In this document: positions 15,692-25,454 of the stretch, piece after piece
How positions within the stretch are numbered: position 1 is the first letter of the stretch
Layout of the letters: each line of letters opens with the position of its first letter
NCBI GenBank assembly: GCA_015490995.1
Contig: WFWT01000040.1
Location: forward strand, 1-51,448
Direction: 5' to 3'
DNA length: 51,448 bases
Origin: Anaerolineae bacterium
Lineage (GTDB): Bacteria > Chloroflexota > Anaerolineae > JAADDB01
Notes under the pieces: model-generated
What the model was told of the DNA's origin: nothing
What the model saw: only the letters and a program-made list of their open reading frames with translations
Databases searched by the model: none
Position numbers and translations under genes: made by a program

Positions 15692-16060
15692 ATGGATGAC
15701 ACACTACCGGTAGCCGACGTGTGTGCCGACGCGACGGGGCACGAGGATCGGGTGCTCACCTTGCGGGAGCACATGGTGGATGAGATCCAGGCTCAACGCT
15801 TGGCCGAAATGTTCAAGATGCTGGCCGATCCGACGCGTCTGCGCATCATTACCGCCCTGGCCGAAGGGGAAGTGTGCGTCCATGAACTGGCGGACGCGCT
15901 GAAGCTCAGCCAGTCGGCGGTCTCCCATCAGTTGCGCCTGCTGCGCCAGCAAGGCCTCGTACGGACCCGCCGTGTGGGACGCCATGTCTATTACCACTTG
16001 GACGACGAGCACGTGTATCACCTGCTCCGGCAGGCCCTGGAACACGTGGAACACCTGTAA
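15692..16060 (+). CDS. ArsR/SmtB-family metal-responsive repressor
   Basis: A 122-residue winged-helix repressor. Residues 35-102 form the DNA-binding fold (LADPTRLRII, then recognition helix SQSAVSHQLRLL). The C-terminal helix carries a complete alpha-5 metal site, D-x-H-x(10)-H-x(2)-H at D105, H107, H118 and H121, the Zn(II) site of SmtB and CzrA. Two cysteines, C11 in the N-terminal arm and C62 in GEVCVHEL, lie where CadC-type alpha-3N ligands are found, so a second site is possible. A GGAG sequence precedes the ATG. No metal transporter is adjacent; amidase, ybeY and dgkA follow. The targets are unknown and may lie elsewhere. Confidence 0.92.
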   Translation: MDDTLPVADVCADATGHEDRVLTLREHMVDEIQAQRLAEMFKMLADPTRLRIITALAEGEVCVHELADALKLSQSAVSHQLRLLRQQGLVRTRRVGRHVYYHLDDEHVYHLLRQALEHVEHL

Positions 16061-16104
16061 CCTTCCCGACACGCCATCCTGAGACCACACGAGGAGGCCG
16101 CACC

Positions 16105-17436
16105 ATGTACGTTCACCCTGCACCTCTGGCAGAGACTGTCGAGCTGTTGCGCTCCGGCCAACACGTGGTAACCGAACATGTGATGGCCCGATGGGAGCGG
16201 TTTCAGGCCGTGGAGCCACACGTGCAAGCCTTTGTGCCGGAAGAGGGACGTTACACGCGAGTTCAACGAGCGGCAGAGGCGCTGGCCGCCCGCTTCCCCA
16301 CGCCGGCAGAGCGTCCGGCCCTGTACGGTGTGCTTCTCGGGGTGAAAGATATCTTCCGCACCGAGACACTCCCCACGCGGGCGGGGTCTCAATTGCCCCC
16401 CGAGCTCTTCGCCGGCCCGGAGGCCACGGTGGTCACCCGGCTGCGCGAGGCAGGCGCCCTCATCCTCGGCAAGACGGTCACCACCGAGTTCGCGTACTTC
16501 GAACCAGGGCCTACCCGTAACCCCCACCACCTGGAACACACCCCCGGCGGTTCCAGCAGCGGCTCGGCAGCCGCAGTTGCCGCCGGTTTGTGCGAATTGG
16601 CCCTGGGCACCCAGACCATCGGTTCCGTCATTCGGCCAGCAGCATATTGTGGTATTGTGGGGTATAAGCCCACTTATAACCGCATTCCTACCGAGGGCCT
16701 GATCTTCTTCTCCCCTTCCGCGGACCACGTAGGGCTGTTCACACAGGATGTTCCCGGCATGCGCCTGGCTGCCCGGGTGGTCTGCACCGGATGGGATGCA
16801 CGTCGGGAGGAAACAGCAGCCTCGCGTCGCCCCGTGCTGGCTGTACCGGAAGGCCCTTATCTCCAACAGGCGGAACCCGAAGCGCTGACCGCCTTCGCCC
16901 GGCAGGTACAACGCCTGGAAACGGCCGGTTATGAAGTGCGCCGTGTCCCCGCACTAACCGACATCGCCACCATTAACCAATGGCATCGCCGCATGATCGC
17001 GGCCGAATTCGCCCAGGTGCACGCTGCCTGGTTCCCCCGGTACGGACACCTGTACCGACCGCGCACCGTGGAGCTCATCCGAGAAGGCCAAAAGGTTACT
17101 GCAGAGGAACTCGCCACCTCTCGAGCAGGCCAACAGCACTATCGGGAAGCGCTGCAGGAACTCATGGACAAGGAGGGCATCGACCTGTGGGTGTGCCCGG
17201 CCGCCCCAGGCCCTGCCCCCCGGGGCTTGCACAGCACAGGCAATCCCATCATGAACCTGCCCTGGACGTACATGGGATTGCCCGCGATAACCGTGCCCGC
17301 CGGCCTGGCAAGCAACGGGCTTCCCCTGGGGTTACAGTGCGTTGCCCGCTGGGAAGACGACGAAGCGTTGCTCACCTGGGCCGAGGACATCGCCCGCGCG
17401 CTACAGTCCGATGACACCGACGGGGACGGGGAATAG
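16105..17436 (+). CDS. Amidase-signature family hydrolase
   Basis: A 443-residue amidase. The Ser-cisSer-Lys triad is complete: K81 (GVKDIF), cis-Ser S150 in GGSSSGS, and nucleophile S174 (TIGSVIRPA), with the usual 24-residue spacing between the two serines. The family cleaves amide bonds of small acids, amino-acid amides or allophanate. GatA, a member of the same superfamily, lies 2.3 kb away but has the TDTGGS form of the nucleophile motif. Here the TxxIGS variant and the lack of gatB/gatC beside it argue for a stand-alone amidase. GAGGAGG precedes the ATG. Substrate is not predictable from sequence alone. Confidence 0.92.
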   Translation: MYVHPAPLAETVELLRSGQHVVTEHVMARWERFQAVEPHVQAFVPEEGRYTRVQRAAEALAARFPTPAERPALYGVLLGVKDIFRTETLPTRAGSQLPPELFAGPEATVVTRLREAGALILGKTVTTEFAYFEPGPTRNPHHLEHTPGGSSSGSAAAVAAGLCELALGTQTIGSVIRPAAYCGIVGYKPTYNRIPTEGLIFFSPSADHVGLFTQDVPGMRLAARVVCTGWDARREETAASRRPVLAVPEGPYLQQAEPEALTAFARQVQRLETAGYEVRRVPALTDIATINQWHRRMIAAEFAQVHAAWFPRYGHLYRPRTVELIREGQKVTAEELATSRAGQQHYREALQELMDKEGIDLWVCPAAPGPAPRGLHSTGNPIMNLPWTYMGLPAITVPAGLASNGLPLGLQCVARWEDDEALLTWAEDIARALQSDDTDGDGE

Positions 17437-17472
17437 CCCATACCCAACACCGGTGTGCAGGAGATACCTCCC

Positions 17473-17958
17473 GTGATTCAGGTGCACGTTGAGGTAGACC
17501 CCCCTTTCCAGCACCGGGTGGACGTTCAGGACTTGAAACGAGTAGCACAGCATACCCTGGAGGTGGAGCAGGTCCGCGACGGTGAGGTGACCGTGGTCAT
17601 CACCGACGTGGAACGGGTGCAGGAGCTCAACCGTGCCTTCCGGGGCGTGGACGCGCCTACGGACGTGCTCGCCTTCCCCGCGCGCGCGGCTACCGAACCT
17701 GATATGCCCCCTTCACCGGAAGGCGCCGCCTACCTGGGGGACGTGATCATCGCCTTTCCGGTGGCCGAAACCCAGGCCGCCAAATACGGCCACACCGTCC
17801 AGGAAGAACTGCGGTTGCTCGTCGTCCACGGAGTGCTGCATCTGCTGGGATATGACCACAGCACACCGGAAGAAGAAGCCGTCATGTGGGAACGTCAGGC
17901 ACAGATCCTGGGCCGATCGTACGTCGGCCCAGGGGGCAAACGCCTACCACAGGAGTGA
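17473..17958 (+). CDS. ybeY: Endoribonuclease YbeY
   Basis: A 161-residue zinc endoribonuclease that takes part in 16S rRNA 3'-end maturation and 70S quality control. The family motif H(x3)H(x5)H is complete in HGVLHLLGYDH (residues 119-129: H119, H123, H129). Also visible are the upstream LNRAFRGVDAPTDVLAFP and LGDVIIA segments. The start chosen is GTG 17473 because AGGAG lies 9 bp before it; GTG 17455 has no such site. It follows the amidase by 36 bp and precedes dgkA by 4 bp. ybeY and dgkA are neighbours in many bacteria. Confidence 0.95.
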   Translation: MIQVHVEVDPPFQHRVDVQDLKRVAQHTLEVEQVRDGEVTVVITDVERVQELNRAFRGVDAPTDVLAFPARAATEPDMPPSPEGAAYLGDVIIAFPVAETQAAKYGHTVQEELRLLVVHGVLHLLGYDHSTPEEEAVMWERQAQILGRSYVGPGGKRLPQE

Positions 17959-17962
17959 GGGT

Positions 17963-18346
17963 ATGAGGTCACCGTCTTTTTGGCACAGCCTCGGCTTTGC
18001 GGCCAGCGGCATTCTATACACCCTCCGCACCCAGCGCAACGCGCGCATTCACGTGGTTATCCTGGCCCTCGTGGTCCTGGCCGGGGTCACGTGGCGACTC
18101 ACACCGGTGGAATGGGCGTCTGTGTTCCTGGTCAGTGGCCTGGTGATTGCCCTGGAAATGATGAACTCCGCGCTGGAAGGTCTAATAGACTTAGTCCATC
18201 CTGACATTCATCCCCGGGTGAAGGTGATCAAGGACACCGCCGCGGGGGCCGTACTCATCGCGGCGATGACCGCCGTCGCGGTGGGAATCATCGTGTTCGG
18301 CCCCCGCCTGTGGCAGTTTCTGCAAACGGCGGTATTGACACCCTGA
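17963..18346 (+). CDS. dgkA: Diacylglycerol/undecaprenol kinase family protein
   Basis: A 127-residue small integral membrane kinase with three membrane helices (about residues 30-46, 51-67 and 92-112). Signature residues are E65 and N68 in ALEMMNSALE, and K90-D91 in VIKDTAAGAVL, matching the active site. In Gram-positive type bacteria this family phosphorylates undecaprenol to recycle the cell-wall lipid carrier; in E. coli it acts on diacylglycerol. The start ATG 17963 follows AGGAG (which includes the ybeY stop region), so translation is coupled to ybeY. It meets the usp gene tail to tail with 11 bp between them. Confidence 0.92.
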   Translation: MRSPSFWHSLGFAASGILYTLRTQRNARIHVVILALVVLAGVTWRLTPVEWASVFLVSGLVIALEMMNSALEGLIDLVHPDIHPRVKVIKDTAAGAVLIAAMTAVAVGIIVFGPRLWQFLQTAVLTP

Positions 18347-18357
18347 GAGATGGGCCA

Positions 18358-18795
18358 TTAAGGGTTCGCACGTACGAGCAAGACTGGGCAGTGGGCCAGC
18401 CGCAATACCCGATCGGCCACCGACCCAAAGGCCAACCGGCTAAGCCCGCTGCGGCCGTGAGTCGCCATCACTATCAAATCCACGCCTCGATCCACGGCAA
18501 AGTCGGCGATGGTTTCCGCCGCGCGGCCTTCCATCACTTCTCCGTGCAGCTCGGAAACCTGTTCCCGTAAGGCCGCCACCTGGGTCGCGATGTATTGCCG
18601 AGCATCCTCCCGCAGGTGGGGCAGCAGGTCAATGTCCACCGTAATGCCCTCGGGCATTACAGGCACCAACGGCACCTCCACCACGCGCAGAAGCGTCAAC
18701 CGAGCCCCAAAGGCCTTCGCTTGAGCTACCGCGTGGGGGAGCGCGCGCTCGGCCAGTTCAGAACCGTCCAGTGGACACAACACGTGCGTGTACAT
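18358..18795 (-). CDS. Universal stress protein (UspA family)
   Basis: A 145-residue single-domain Usp. The N-terminal strand LCPLDGSELAERAL and the nucleotide-binding loop THGRSGLSRLAFGS (residues 112-125) followed by SVADRVLR are typical of ATP-binding UspA proteins. Such proteins form dimers and support survival under stress. The start chosen is ATG 18795 because AAGGAGG lies 9 bp upstream; the frame continues 36 codons further without a site. It stands alone and is divergent from gatC, with overlapping AT-rich -10 regions near 18894-18899. Confidence 0.92.
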   Translation of the reverse strand: MYTHVLCPLDGSELAERALPHAVAQAKAFGARLTLLRVVEVPLVPVMPEGITVDIDLLPHLREDARQYIATQVAALREQVSELHGEVMEGRAAETIADFAVDRGVDLIVMATHGRSGLSRLAFGSVADRVLRLAHCPVLLVRANP

Positions 18796-18871
18796 AAACT
18801 TGCCTCCTTTATGCCTGGCCCCGTACCTACCTCCAAACAACAGCCCTTTTCGCCAGCTTACACAGCGGGGT

Positions 18872-18899
18872 CGGACACCACGTCCGGATGAGTTATAAT
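18872..18899 (+). promoter_or_regulatory. Promoter of the gatCA operon
   Basis: CGGACA (18872-18877), 16-bp spacer, perfect TATAAT (18894-18899), giving a leader of about 100 nt before gatC. The same AT-rich block reads TATTAT on the other strand and may serve the usp gene. Confidence 0.55.
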
Positions 18900-19009
18900 A
18901 CACTTACACGGTCCCGACAAGGCCGATAGAGCCGTCCGGCCGCGTAAGACCGTCCTTTTTCAGCCCAATGAAGGACACCCTCTACCCGGATAACGGGAGG
19001 AGATAGCTC

Positions 19010-19315
19010 ATGGCCCTAAGCCGAGAAGATGTAGAACACGTGGCCTGGTTGGCCCGGTTAGCCTTGACCGAGGAAGAGATCGAGCGTTTCCGTGAGCACC
19101 TTTCCGCAATCCTGGAATACGCTCGCATGTTGGAGGAGGTTGACATCTCGGACGTGTCGCCCACCGCGACCGTGTTGCCCATGCGCAACGTCATGCGCGA
19201 CGACGAGGTGCGTCCTTCCCTGCCGCGCGATGTGGTATTGGCCAACGCACCGGACACCTACGAAGGATACTTCCGGGTACAAGCTGTACTGGACACAGAG
19301 GACGAAGAGGGGTAA
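19010..19315 (+). CDS. gatC: Asp-tRNA(Asn)/Glu-tRNA(Gln) amidotransferase subunit C
   Basis: A 101-residue small subunit that wraps around GatA and stabilises the GatCAB complex, which makes Gln-tRNA(Gln) and/or Asn-tRNA(Asn) from mischarged tRNAs. The conserved start (DVEHVAWLARLALTEEE) and the C-terminal RxDEVRPSL block are both present. GGAGGAG lies before the ATG. gatA follows after 92 bp. gatB is not in this window. Confidence 0.95.
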   Translation: MALSREDVEHVAWLARLALTEEEIERFREHLSAILEYARMLEEVDISDVSPTATVLPMRNVMRDDEVRPSLPRDVVLANAPDTYEGYFRVQAVLDTEDEEG

Positions 19316-19407
19316 CCCCCAACGGCCAGGCGGGGACGGACACGTGGGCAACCTACCTGACCGGACTTGTTGAAATGGCACCCCCACACTGACAAGGGAG
19401 GTACACA

Positions 19408-20886
19408 TTGTCCATGGAACTTTACCGGCTGACAGCTCACGAAGCCCGTGACCTATTGCGCAAAGGTGAGATCACGGCGGTAGAGCTGACAGAAGCGGTG
19501 CTGCGCCGTATTGAAGCCGTGGAGCCTCAAGTCCGGGCGTACATCACCGTCTCTCCGGACACAGCCCTAGCGCAGGCTGCTGCGGCCGACCAGCGCCTGA
19601 GCGCAGCCCGCCGCTCAGGTGAGGTAGATACTCTCCCCCCTCTGCTGGGCATCCCCATTGCGGTGAAGGATGTCATCAGCACGCGCGGGCTGCGCACCAC
19701 GTGCGGCTCCCGGATGCTCGAGAGATACATTCCTCCCTACGACGCGACCGTGGTCCGTCGGTTGCGGGCCCAAGGGGCGGTTATCGTAGGTAAAACCAAC
19801 ACCGACGAGTTCGCAATGGGGTGGAGTACCGAGAACTCCGCGTTTGGCCCATCCCGCAACCCATGGGACATCACCCGGGTGCCTGGTGGGTCCAGCGGGG
19901 GCAGTGCGGCCGCGCTCGCCGCGGATGAAGCCCTCATCGCCCTGGGGTCGGATACCGGGGGCAGTGTCCGTCAACCGGCGGCTTTCTGTAACCTCGTGGG
20001 TTTACGCCCTACCTACGGTCGGGTCTCCCGCTACGGTCTGGTGGCCTTTGCGTCCTCCCTGGACCAGATCGGCCCGATGGCCAAAGATGTCCTCGATTGT
20101 GCGCTGCTCTACGAAGTCATTGCCGGACATGACCCGCACGACAGCACGTCCATTGCCCAACCGGTAGAGCCGGTTCTCCCAGCTCTGAACGGCGACATTC
20201 GTGGGGTTCGAATAGGGGTGCCCCGGGAGTATTTTGGCGAGGGCATTCACGCCGGCGTAGCAGAGGTAGTGCGTCGGGCCATTGCACAACTGGAATCGCT
20301 AGGGGCCCACGTGGAGGAGATTACCCTGCCCCTCACCCGTCATTCCATCCCGGTGTACTACCTCATCGCCACCGCGGAGGCCTCGGCCAACCTGGCCCGC
20401 TACGACGGTGTGCGGTATGGCCACAGTGCCACCGCCACGACCATCTGGGAACATTTCACACGCACACGGGGGGAAGGGTTTGGCCCGGAGGTGAAGCGCC
20501 GCATCATCCTGGGCACGTATGCCCTTTCTGCCGGTTACTACGAAGCCTATTACCTGCGCGCGCAGAAGGTGCGAACCCTCATCCGCCGCGAGTTCGAACA
20601 GGCCTTCGAACGGGTAGACATTATTGCCGGTCCCGTTGCACCGGTTCTCCCGTGGCCCATCGGCTGGGTCATGGAAAATCCGGTTCAGGCCTACCTGACA
20701 GATCTGCTCACCGTCTCGCAGGCTATCGCGGGCATTCCTGCACTCTCCGTGCCGGCCGGATTCCACGAGGGCTTGCCGGTGGGATTGCAACTGGTGGGAC
20801 GTCCCCTTGACGAGGTGACCCTCTTTCGGGTGGCATACGCGCTGGAGCAGGTGACCGAATGGCACCGTCAACGCCCCACCCAATGA
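19408..20886 (+). CDS. gatA: Asp-tRNA(Asn)/Glu-tRNA(Gln) amidotransferase subunit A
   Basis: A 492-residue glutaminase subunit that frees ammonia from glutamine for GatB. The amidase triad is complete: K87 (GIPIAVKD), cis-Ser S162 (PGGSSGGS) and nucleophile S186 ([11 protein letters not shown]). GatA-specific blocks [20 protein letters not shown] and [16 protein letters not shown] are present. The most likely start is TTG 19408, 6 bp after AAGGGAGG; ATG 19414 would have wide spacing. The stop overlaps the trmH-like gene, suggesting co-translation. gatB must be elsewhere. Confidence 0.97.
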   Translation: MSMELYRLTAHEARDLLRKGEITAVELTEAVLRRIEAVEPQVRAYITVSPDTALAQAAAADQRLSAARRSGEVDTLPPLLGIPIAVKDVISTRGLRTTCGSRMLERYIPPYDATVVRRLRAQGAVIVGKTNTDEFAMGWSTENSAFGPSRNPWDITRVPGGSSGGSAAALAADEALIALGSDTGGSVRQPAAFCNLVGLRPTYGRVSRYGLVAFASSLDQIGPMAKDVLDCALLYEVIAGHDPHDSTSIAQPVEPVLPALNGDIRGVRIGVPREYFGEGIHAGVAEVVRRAIAQLESLGAHVEEITLPLTRHSIPVYYLIATAEASANLARYDGVRYGHSATATTIWEHFTRTRGEGFGPEVKRRIILGTYALSAGYYEAYYLRAQKVRTLIRREFEQAFERVDIIAGPVAPVLPWPIGWVMENPVQAYLTDLLTVSQAIAGIPALSVPAGFHEGLPVGLQLVGRPLDEVTLFRVAYALEQVTEWHRQRPTQ

Positions 20887-21659
20887 AAGGAATGCCAAAC
20901 CGAGGAAACACCTCTAAGCCGGACGCCGGAGCGGAGAGCATGGGGACGAGCACGGTAGACGAAGACCGCCAAAAAGCCGAACTCTTTCGTCAACTGGTCG
21001 AAACGGGTATCTTGAGCCCGGCGGATCGGCCCTTCTGGGAGTTGCTCACCCTGAGCCGCTTGCAACGGATGCTCTCCGTTCTCCGGCAGCGCACCCTTTA
21101 CATTGTCGTGGGCATGGAGGCCGTGGACGACGGCCACAACCAGGCAGCGATCCTGCGCTCCGCGGAGGCTTTTGGCGTACAAGAGGTGGCGGTGGTCACC
21201 GGCCAAGCGCCCTTTCAGCCCAGCGAACGGGTCACTCAGGGCGCGCACAAGTGGCTGACGATCCGGAAATATCCGAGCATTCACGCGGCCATGGACCACT
21301 TGAAACGCCGCGGTTACCGTATTTGGGCCAGCCGCCTGGACGAACGGGCCGTACCCATCGATAAGGTAGACCTTTCCAGGCCGGCTGCCTTTTTCTTCGG
21401 CAACGAACACGAGGGGCTCTCCCCAGAAGCTTTGCGCCTGGCCAACGGTTCGTTTATCATTCCCATGGTGGGCTTTGCCCAGAGCCTGAATGTCTCTGTG
21501 GCGGCGGCTATAACCCTCTTCCACGTGACCCGCCGAGCCCGCCAGGAGGTGGGCGAACGCTACCACCTGACACCTGAACAACAAGCCAGCATCCTGCGAC
21601 ACTGGCTCCGCACCGCCACCCCTGCCGTGCGACGCCTACACCGGGCAACCGGGCAATGA
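20883..21659 (+). CDS. TrmH/SpoU-family RNA 2'-O-methyltransferase
   Basis: A SPOUT methyltransferase of about 258 residues that methylates a ribose in tRNA or rRNA using SAM in a knotted site. The three family motifs are clear: motif 1 around HNQAAILRSAEAFGV, motif 2 FFFGNEHEGLS and motif 3 IPMVGFAQSLNVSVAAAI. Motifs and length suggest TrmH (tRNA Gm18) more than RlmB, but this is not certain. The start is unclear: ATG 20883 overlaps the gatA stop as ATGA, whereas ATG 20940 follows a GGAGAG sequence and would remove a poorly conserved leader of 19 residues. I list the longer form. Confidence 0.9.
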   Translation: MKGMPNRGNTSKPDAGAESMGTSTVDEDRQKAELFRQLVETGILSPADRPFWELLTLSRLQRMLSVLRQRTLYIVVGMEAVDDGHNQAAILRSAEAFGVQEVAVVTGQAPFQPSERVTQGAHKWLTIRKYPSIHAAMDHLKRRGYRIWASRLDERAVPIDKVDLSRPAAFFFGNEHEGLSPEALRLANGSFIIPMVGFAQSLNVSVAAAITLFHVTRRARQEVGERYHLTPEQQASILRHWLRTATPAVRRLHRATGQ

Positions 21660-21731
21660 GGGCAACCGGTAAGGTTTCTACCTAACGTGTACCTTCATGT
21701 ACGGAGCAGCACACCAAAGGAGGGATAAGCC

Positions 21732-22406
21732 ATGAAGATCTGGTTGGACACGGCAATTATTGAGGAAATACAAGAAGCGGTATCGTGGGGTGTGGTGGAC
21801 GGCGTCACCACGAACCCCACCTTGATGTACCGCGCCGGCGTGCGGGATTTCCGGAGCCATATCTTGCGCATTGTGGACATTGTGCAGGGCCCTGTCAGTG
21901 CAGAGGTTATCAGCACCGATGCAGCCGGCATGATCCGTGAAGCAGAGGAAATCTTGAGCTGGTCGGAACACGTGGTGGTGAAGATTCCCACCACCACAGA
22001 AGGCCTAAAGGCCATGAAAGTGATCGCGAACTGGCCCAACGGCCGGATCAACGCGACCCTGATCTTCTCCGTGAACCAAGCCCTTCTGGCGGCCAAAGCA
22101 GGCGCCACCTACGTCTCCCCCTTCATCGGCCGGGTCGACGACGCAGGCCTGGAGGGAATGGACATCATCCGGGAAACTATGGGCGTCTTCAACAATTACG
22201 ACATACGTGCCCAAATTGTGACCTCCTCCGTTCGACACCCACGCCACGTAGCGGAAGCGGCGAAGATCGGCGCGCACATTGTGACCATGCCCTTCAAGGT
22301 GTTGGCCGCTATGGTGAAGAGCCCCTTCACCGACGTGGGACTGCAACGTTTTCTGGACGACTGGGCCAAGGTGGAGGCACAATGGGCAACCGAGCCAGCC
22401 CGTTGA
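21732..22406 (+). CDS. Transaldolase / fructose-6-phosphate aldolase family
   Basis: A 224-residue short-form transaldolase (TalC/FSA branch). The Schiff-base lysine is K84 (VVVKIPTT), with D6 (LDTA) and the TTNPT motif at 26-30 also conserved. The family moves dihydroxyacetone units between sugar phosphates in the non-oxidative pentose phosphate pathway or splits fructose 6-phosphate; sequence alone does not separate these. AAAGGAGG lies before the ATG. A strong terminator follows 44 bp after the stop, so this ends the gatC-gatA-trmH-tal unit. Confidence 0.93.
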   Translation: MKIWLDTAIIEEIQEAVSWGVVDGVTTNPTLMYRAGVRDFRSHILRIVDIVQGPVSAEVISTDAAGMIREAEEILSWSEHVVVKIPTTTEGLKAMKVIANWPNGRINATLIFSVNQALLAAKAGATYVSPFIGRVDDAGLEGMDIIRETMGVFNNYDIRAQIVTSSVRHPRHVAEAAKIGAHIVTMPFKVLAAMVKSPFTDVGLQRFLDDWAKVEAQWATEPAR

Positions 22407-22449
22407 TCCCTTGTCCTACCACCTGGTCGTCCCCCGAACGGCAACTGTT

Positions 22450-22492
22450 AACGGGGAAGCCCGACACCGGGCAGACAACGGGCTTCCCCGTT
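22450..22492 (+). terminator. Terminator after the transaldolase gene
   Basis: A perfect 14-bp stem (AACGGGGAAGCCCG, 22450-22463, with 22479-22492), then a T-rich tail. Confidence 0.85.
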
Positions 22493-22579
22493 TCCTTTGG
22501 GCCCCGCAGGAGACGGCCAGCACGCGGGAAACGCAATGGGATGCCCTTTTACGCCTAAGTTCTTGAGGATTCGCGTCCC

Positions 22580-23659
22580 ATGGACCTGGAAGAACGCATT
22601 CACCGTATGCCCAAAGTGGAATTGCACATTCACTTGGAAGGGGCTGTGTCGCCTGAGACCTACATGCGTCTCTGTGAGCGCAACCGTCTTACCCCGGCTT
22701 TCCCCCTGGACCCGGCACAACCTACCTATCCCCTGCCGCGCCCCGGAGATTTCCAGCACTTTGTCCGCCTTTACCTTGCCATTCAGGATGCCATACGTAC
22801 GGCCGACGATTTCGCCCTGGTGGTCTATGAATTGGCCCGGGATCGCGCGGCCCAGCGTGTTGTGTACTCCGAAGTCACCGTCACCCCGTACACACACATC
22901 TGGCAGGACAAAGGGCTTTCCCCGGAGGCGATCATCGAGGGGCTGGAAGAGGGGCGACGCCGCGCTCGCGAGGATTTTGGCGTGGAATTGCGCTGGATTC
23001 TGGACATTCCTCGCGCCTTGCCCGAACCCGCGGCCACCTGGACCGCGGATTGGGCCATCGCGTGGCAGGAACGGGGCGTAGTCGCTCTGGGCCTGGGTGG
23101 GAGCGAGGCACGCGGGCCGGCAGAACGGTTTGCTGCCGCGTTCACGCGTGCCCGAGCTGCCGGGCTGCACAGCGTGCCCCACGCCGGAGAAACCGGTGGC
23201 CCGGCCAGCATCTGGGCCGCCCTCCACGCCCTGGGCGCGGAGCGGATCGGCCATGGCGTGCGCGCCATAGAAGATCCTCTCCTGTTGACATACCTCAAAG
23301 CCCGCCAAATCCCCCTGGAAGTCAACTTGACCAGCAACATCGCCCTGGGCCTCTACCCTACCCTGGACCATCACCCTTTTCCCCACCTCTGGCGCATGGG
23401 CCTTTACCTGACCCTGAACTCGGATGACCCACCCCTCTTCCGCACCACCCTTACCGAGGAGTACGTGAAAGCGGTGCGGCATTTTGGGTTGACGTGGAAC
23501 GATGTGTGCACCCTGGTGTTAAACGCGGCACAGGCGACCTTTTTGCCCCCTGCGGAAAAACAGCGCTTGGTCCAGACAATACAGCAGGAGCTGGCTGCTC
23601 TGTCCGAGGACCAGACAAACCATGTCCTCCAAGGGCGCTGGGAGGATGAGTACCGGTGA
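22580..23659 (+). CDS. add: Adenosine deaminase
   Basis: A 359-residue zinc enzyme that deaminates adenosine (and deoxyadenosine) for purine salvage. Amidohydrolase motifs are in order: HIHLEGA (zinc ligands H16 and H18), PHAGETGG (third histidine and catalytic Glu), RIGHG, and LNSDDPPLF (aspartates for zinc and proton transfer). Length is normal. TGAGGA lies upstream of the ATG. The next gene overlaps its stop by GTGA, so the pair is probably co-translated. Members acting on adenine or modified adenosines exist in this family; the HIHLEGA form is shared by both, so the exact base is not certain. Confidence 0.92.
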   Translation: MDLEERIHRMPKVELHIHLEGAVSPETYMRLCERNRLTPAFPLDPAQPTYPLPRPGDFQHFVRLYLAIQDAIRTADDFALVVYELARDRAAQRVVYSEVTVTPYTHIWQDKGLSPEAIIEGLEEGRRRAREDFGVELRWILDIPRALPEPAATWTADWAIAWQERGVVALGLGGSEARGPAERFAAAFTRARAAGLHSVPHAGETGGPASIWAALHALGAERIGHGVRAIEDPLLLTYLKARQIPLEVNLTSNIALGLYPTLDHHPFPHLWRMGLYLTLNSDDPPLFRTTLTEEYVKAVRHFGLTWNDVCTLVLNAAQATFLPPAEKQRLVQTIQQELAALSEDQTNHVLQGRWEDEYR

Positions 23660-24405
23660 ACGGTTCATCCCTGGCCTGGTTCCCCCTGCACCCAGCCCTA
23701 CGCTCCCTGCTGCCACCCACCAGGTGGCCGGCGGTGCTGGGACACCCCCAAAGAGAAGGAGCACACGCGTGGATAGTAAGCCAAGGCCAGGCCTGGCTTT
23801 GGTCCACGACCACCACTCCGATGCCCTCCACCCTGCTCGACACCTTAACCCGTACATCTATACCCCGAATTCACGTCATGGTCCCTTCCAGGGAGGCCCT
23901 TCCCTGCCTTCCTCGGGGCTGGCGCGCGTTGCCCCCGCAAGAGGTCCTCTGCTGGGAACGCCCCCCTGACCGCGGCGTGTTGCACGATCCCCCTTTGCGT
24001 TGGCGACCGATACCTGTCAGCGACTACCTTGCTCTCCGTCACACGTGGCACGCTGGCACAAACAGCTGGTTTCGCCACCCCGCGTGTGTGCGTGGGTGGG
24101 GGGAACATGTTCCCCTCGAGGGCTATGTGCTCGACGGCAGGGATGGGCATCCCCGATGTGCGTTGCTCCTCTGGCGGCCTGTCACGTCGTTCGTGTACGT
24201 GGTGGATTGTGCATGGGCGTCGGCCGAGACCGTGCGCCAGCATGCGCGATACCTGCTACAAGAGCTCTACCTCCACCACCGGGAGGCTCATGCCATTCTG
24301 GAATTTGAGACGGTGAACAGCCCGCTCAACCCGGTCCTCATGGCCCTAGGATATCGGGTTCACCGGCGGTGGTGGGCGCAAACGTGGCACGTGGCCAGTC
24401 CTTAA
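23656..24405 (+). CDS. Orphan protein, possibly GNAT-like
   Basis: A 249-residue protein with a GTG start that overlaps the add stop codon. I do not recognise it with confidence. It is rich in Trp, Pro and His. The last 60 residues (a helix around ARYLLQELYLHHREA, then NSPLNPVLMALGYRV) resemble the acetyl-CoA and C-terminal motifs of GNAT acetyltransferases, where an Asn-containing turn precedes LGY. The N-terminal 120 residues show no known motif. Translational overlap with add hints at a linked role, perhaps modification of a salvage intermediate, but this is speculation. Confidence 0.6.
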   Translation: MNGSSLAWFPLHPALRSLLPPTRWPAVLGHPQREGAHAWIVSQGQAWLWSTTTTPMPSTLLDTLTRTSIPRIHVMVPSREALPCLPRGWRALPPQEVLCWERPPDRGVLHDPPLRWRPIPVSDYLALRHTWHAGTNSWFRHPACVRGWGEHVPLEGYVLDGRDGHPRCALLLWRPVTSFVYVVDCAWASAETVRQHARYLLQELYLHHREAHAILEFETVNSPLNPVLMALGYRVHRRWWAQTWHVASP

Positions 24406-24518
24406 GCGGCATGAAATGCCCTGCCCCGTACACGACAGGTCGGTTAAGGTAGACCAGTGTGAGCACCTGGAGACGTATATGTGTGTGGACAGCCCTGTGG
24501 ACAGGAACGGAGCGTCCT

Positions 24519-24547
24519 TTGACAAGCCACCGTCCGGGGATTATAAT
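24519..24547 (+). promoter_or_regulatory. Consensus promoter of rnpB and the tRNA cluster
   Basis: TTGACA (24519-24524), 17-bp spacer, TATAAT (24542-24547): a perfect sigma70-type promoter, the strongest in the window. Confidence 0.85.
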
Positions 24548-24572
24548 TGGGGGCGGAAGATAGAAAAGGGAA

Positions 24573-25035
<463 letters not shown>

Positions 25036-25055
25036 GACATGCCCAAACTTAGCGT

Positions 25056-25142
25056 GCCGACGTGGCGGAACTGGTAGACGCGGCAGACTTAGGATCTGCT
25101 GCCCGTAAGGGCGTGGAGGTTCGAATCCTCTCGTCGGCACCA
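25056..25142 (+). tRNA. tRNA-Leu(TAG)
   Basis: Acceptor GCCGACG pairs with CGTCGGC; the anticodon loop CTTAGGA gives TAG; a long variable arm (class II) is present; A-CCA is encoded. Confidence 0.95.
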
Positions 25143-25171
25143 CAGGCAAGGTGTATGCCTTGCCTGGACGT

Positions 25172-25246
<75 letters not shown>

Positions 25247-25255
25247 GTACGGTGA

Positions 25256-25327
<72 letters not shown>

Positions 25328-25335
25328 CCTGATGT

Positions 25336-25438
<103 letters not shown>

Positions 25439-25454
25439 CCTTCGGGTCTATCGG

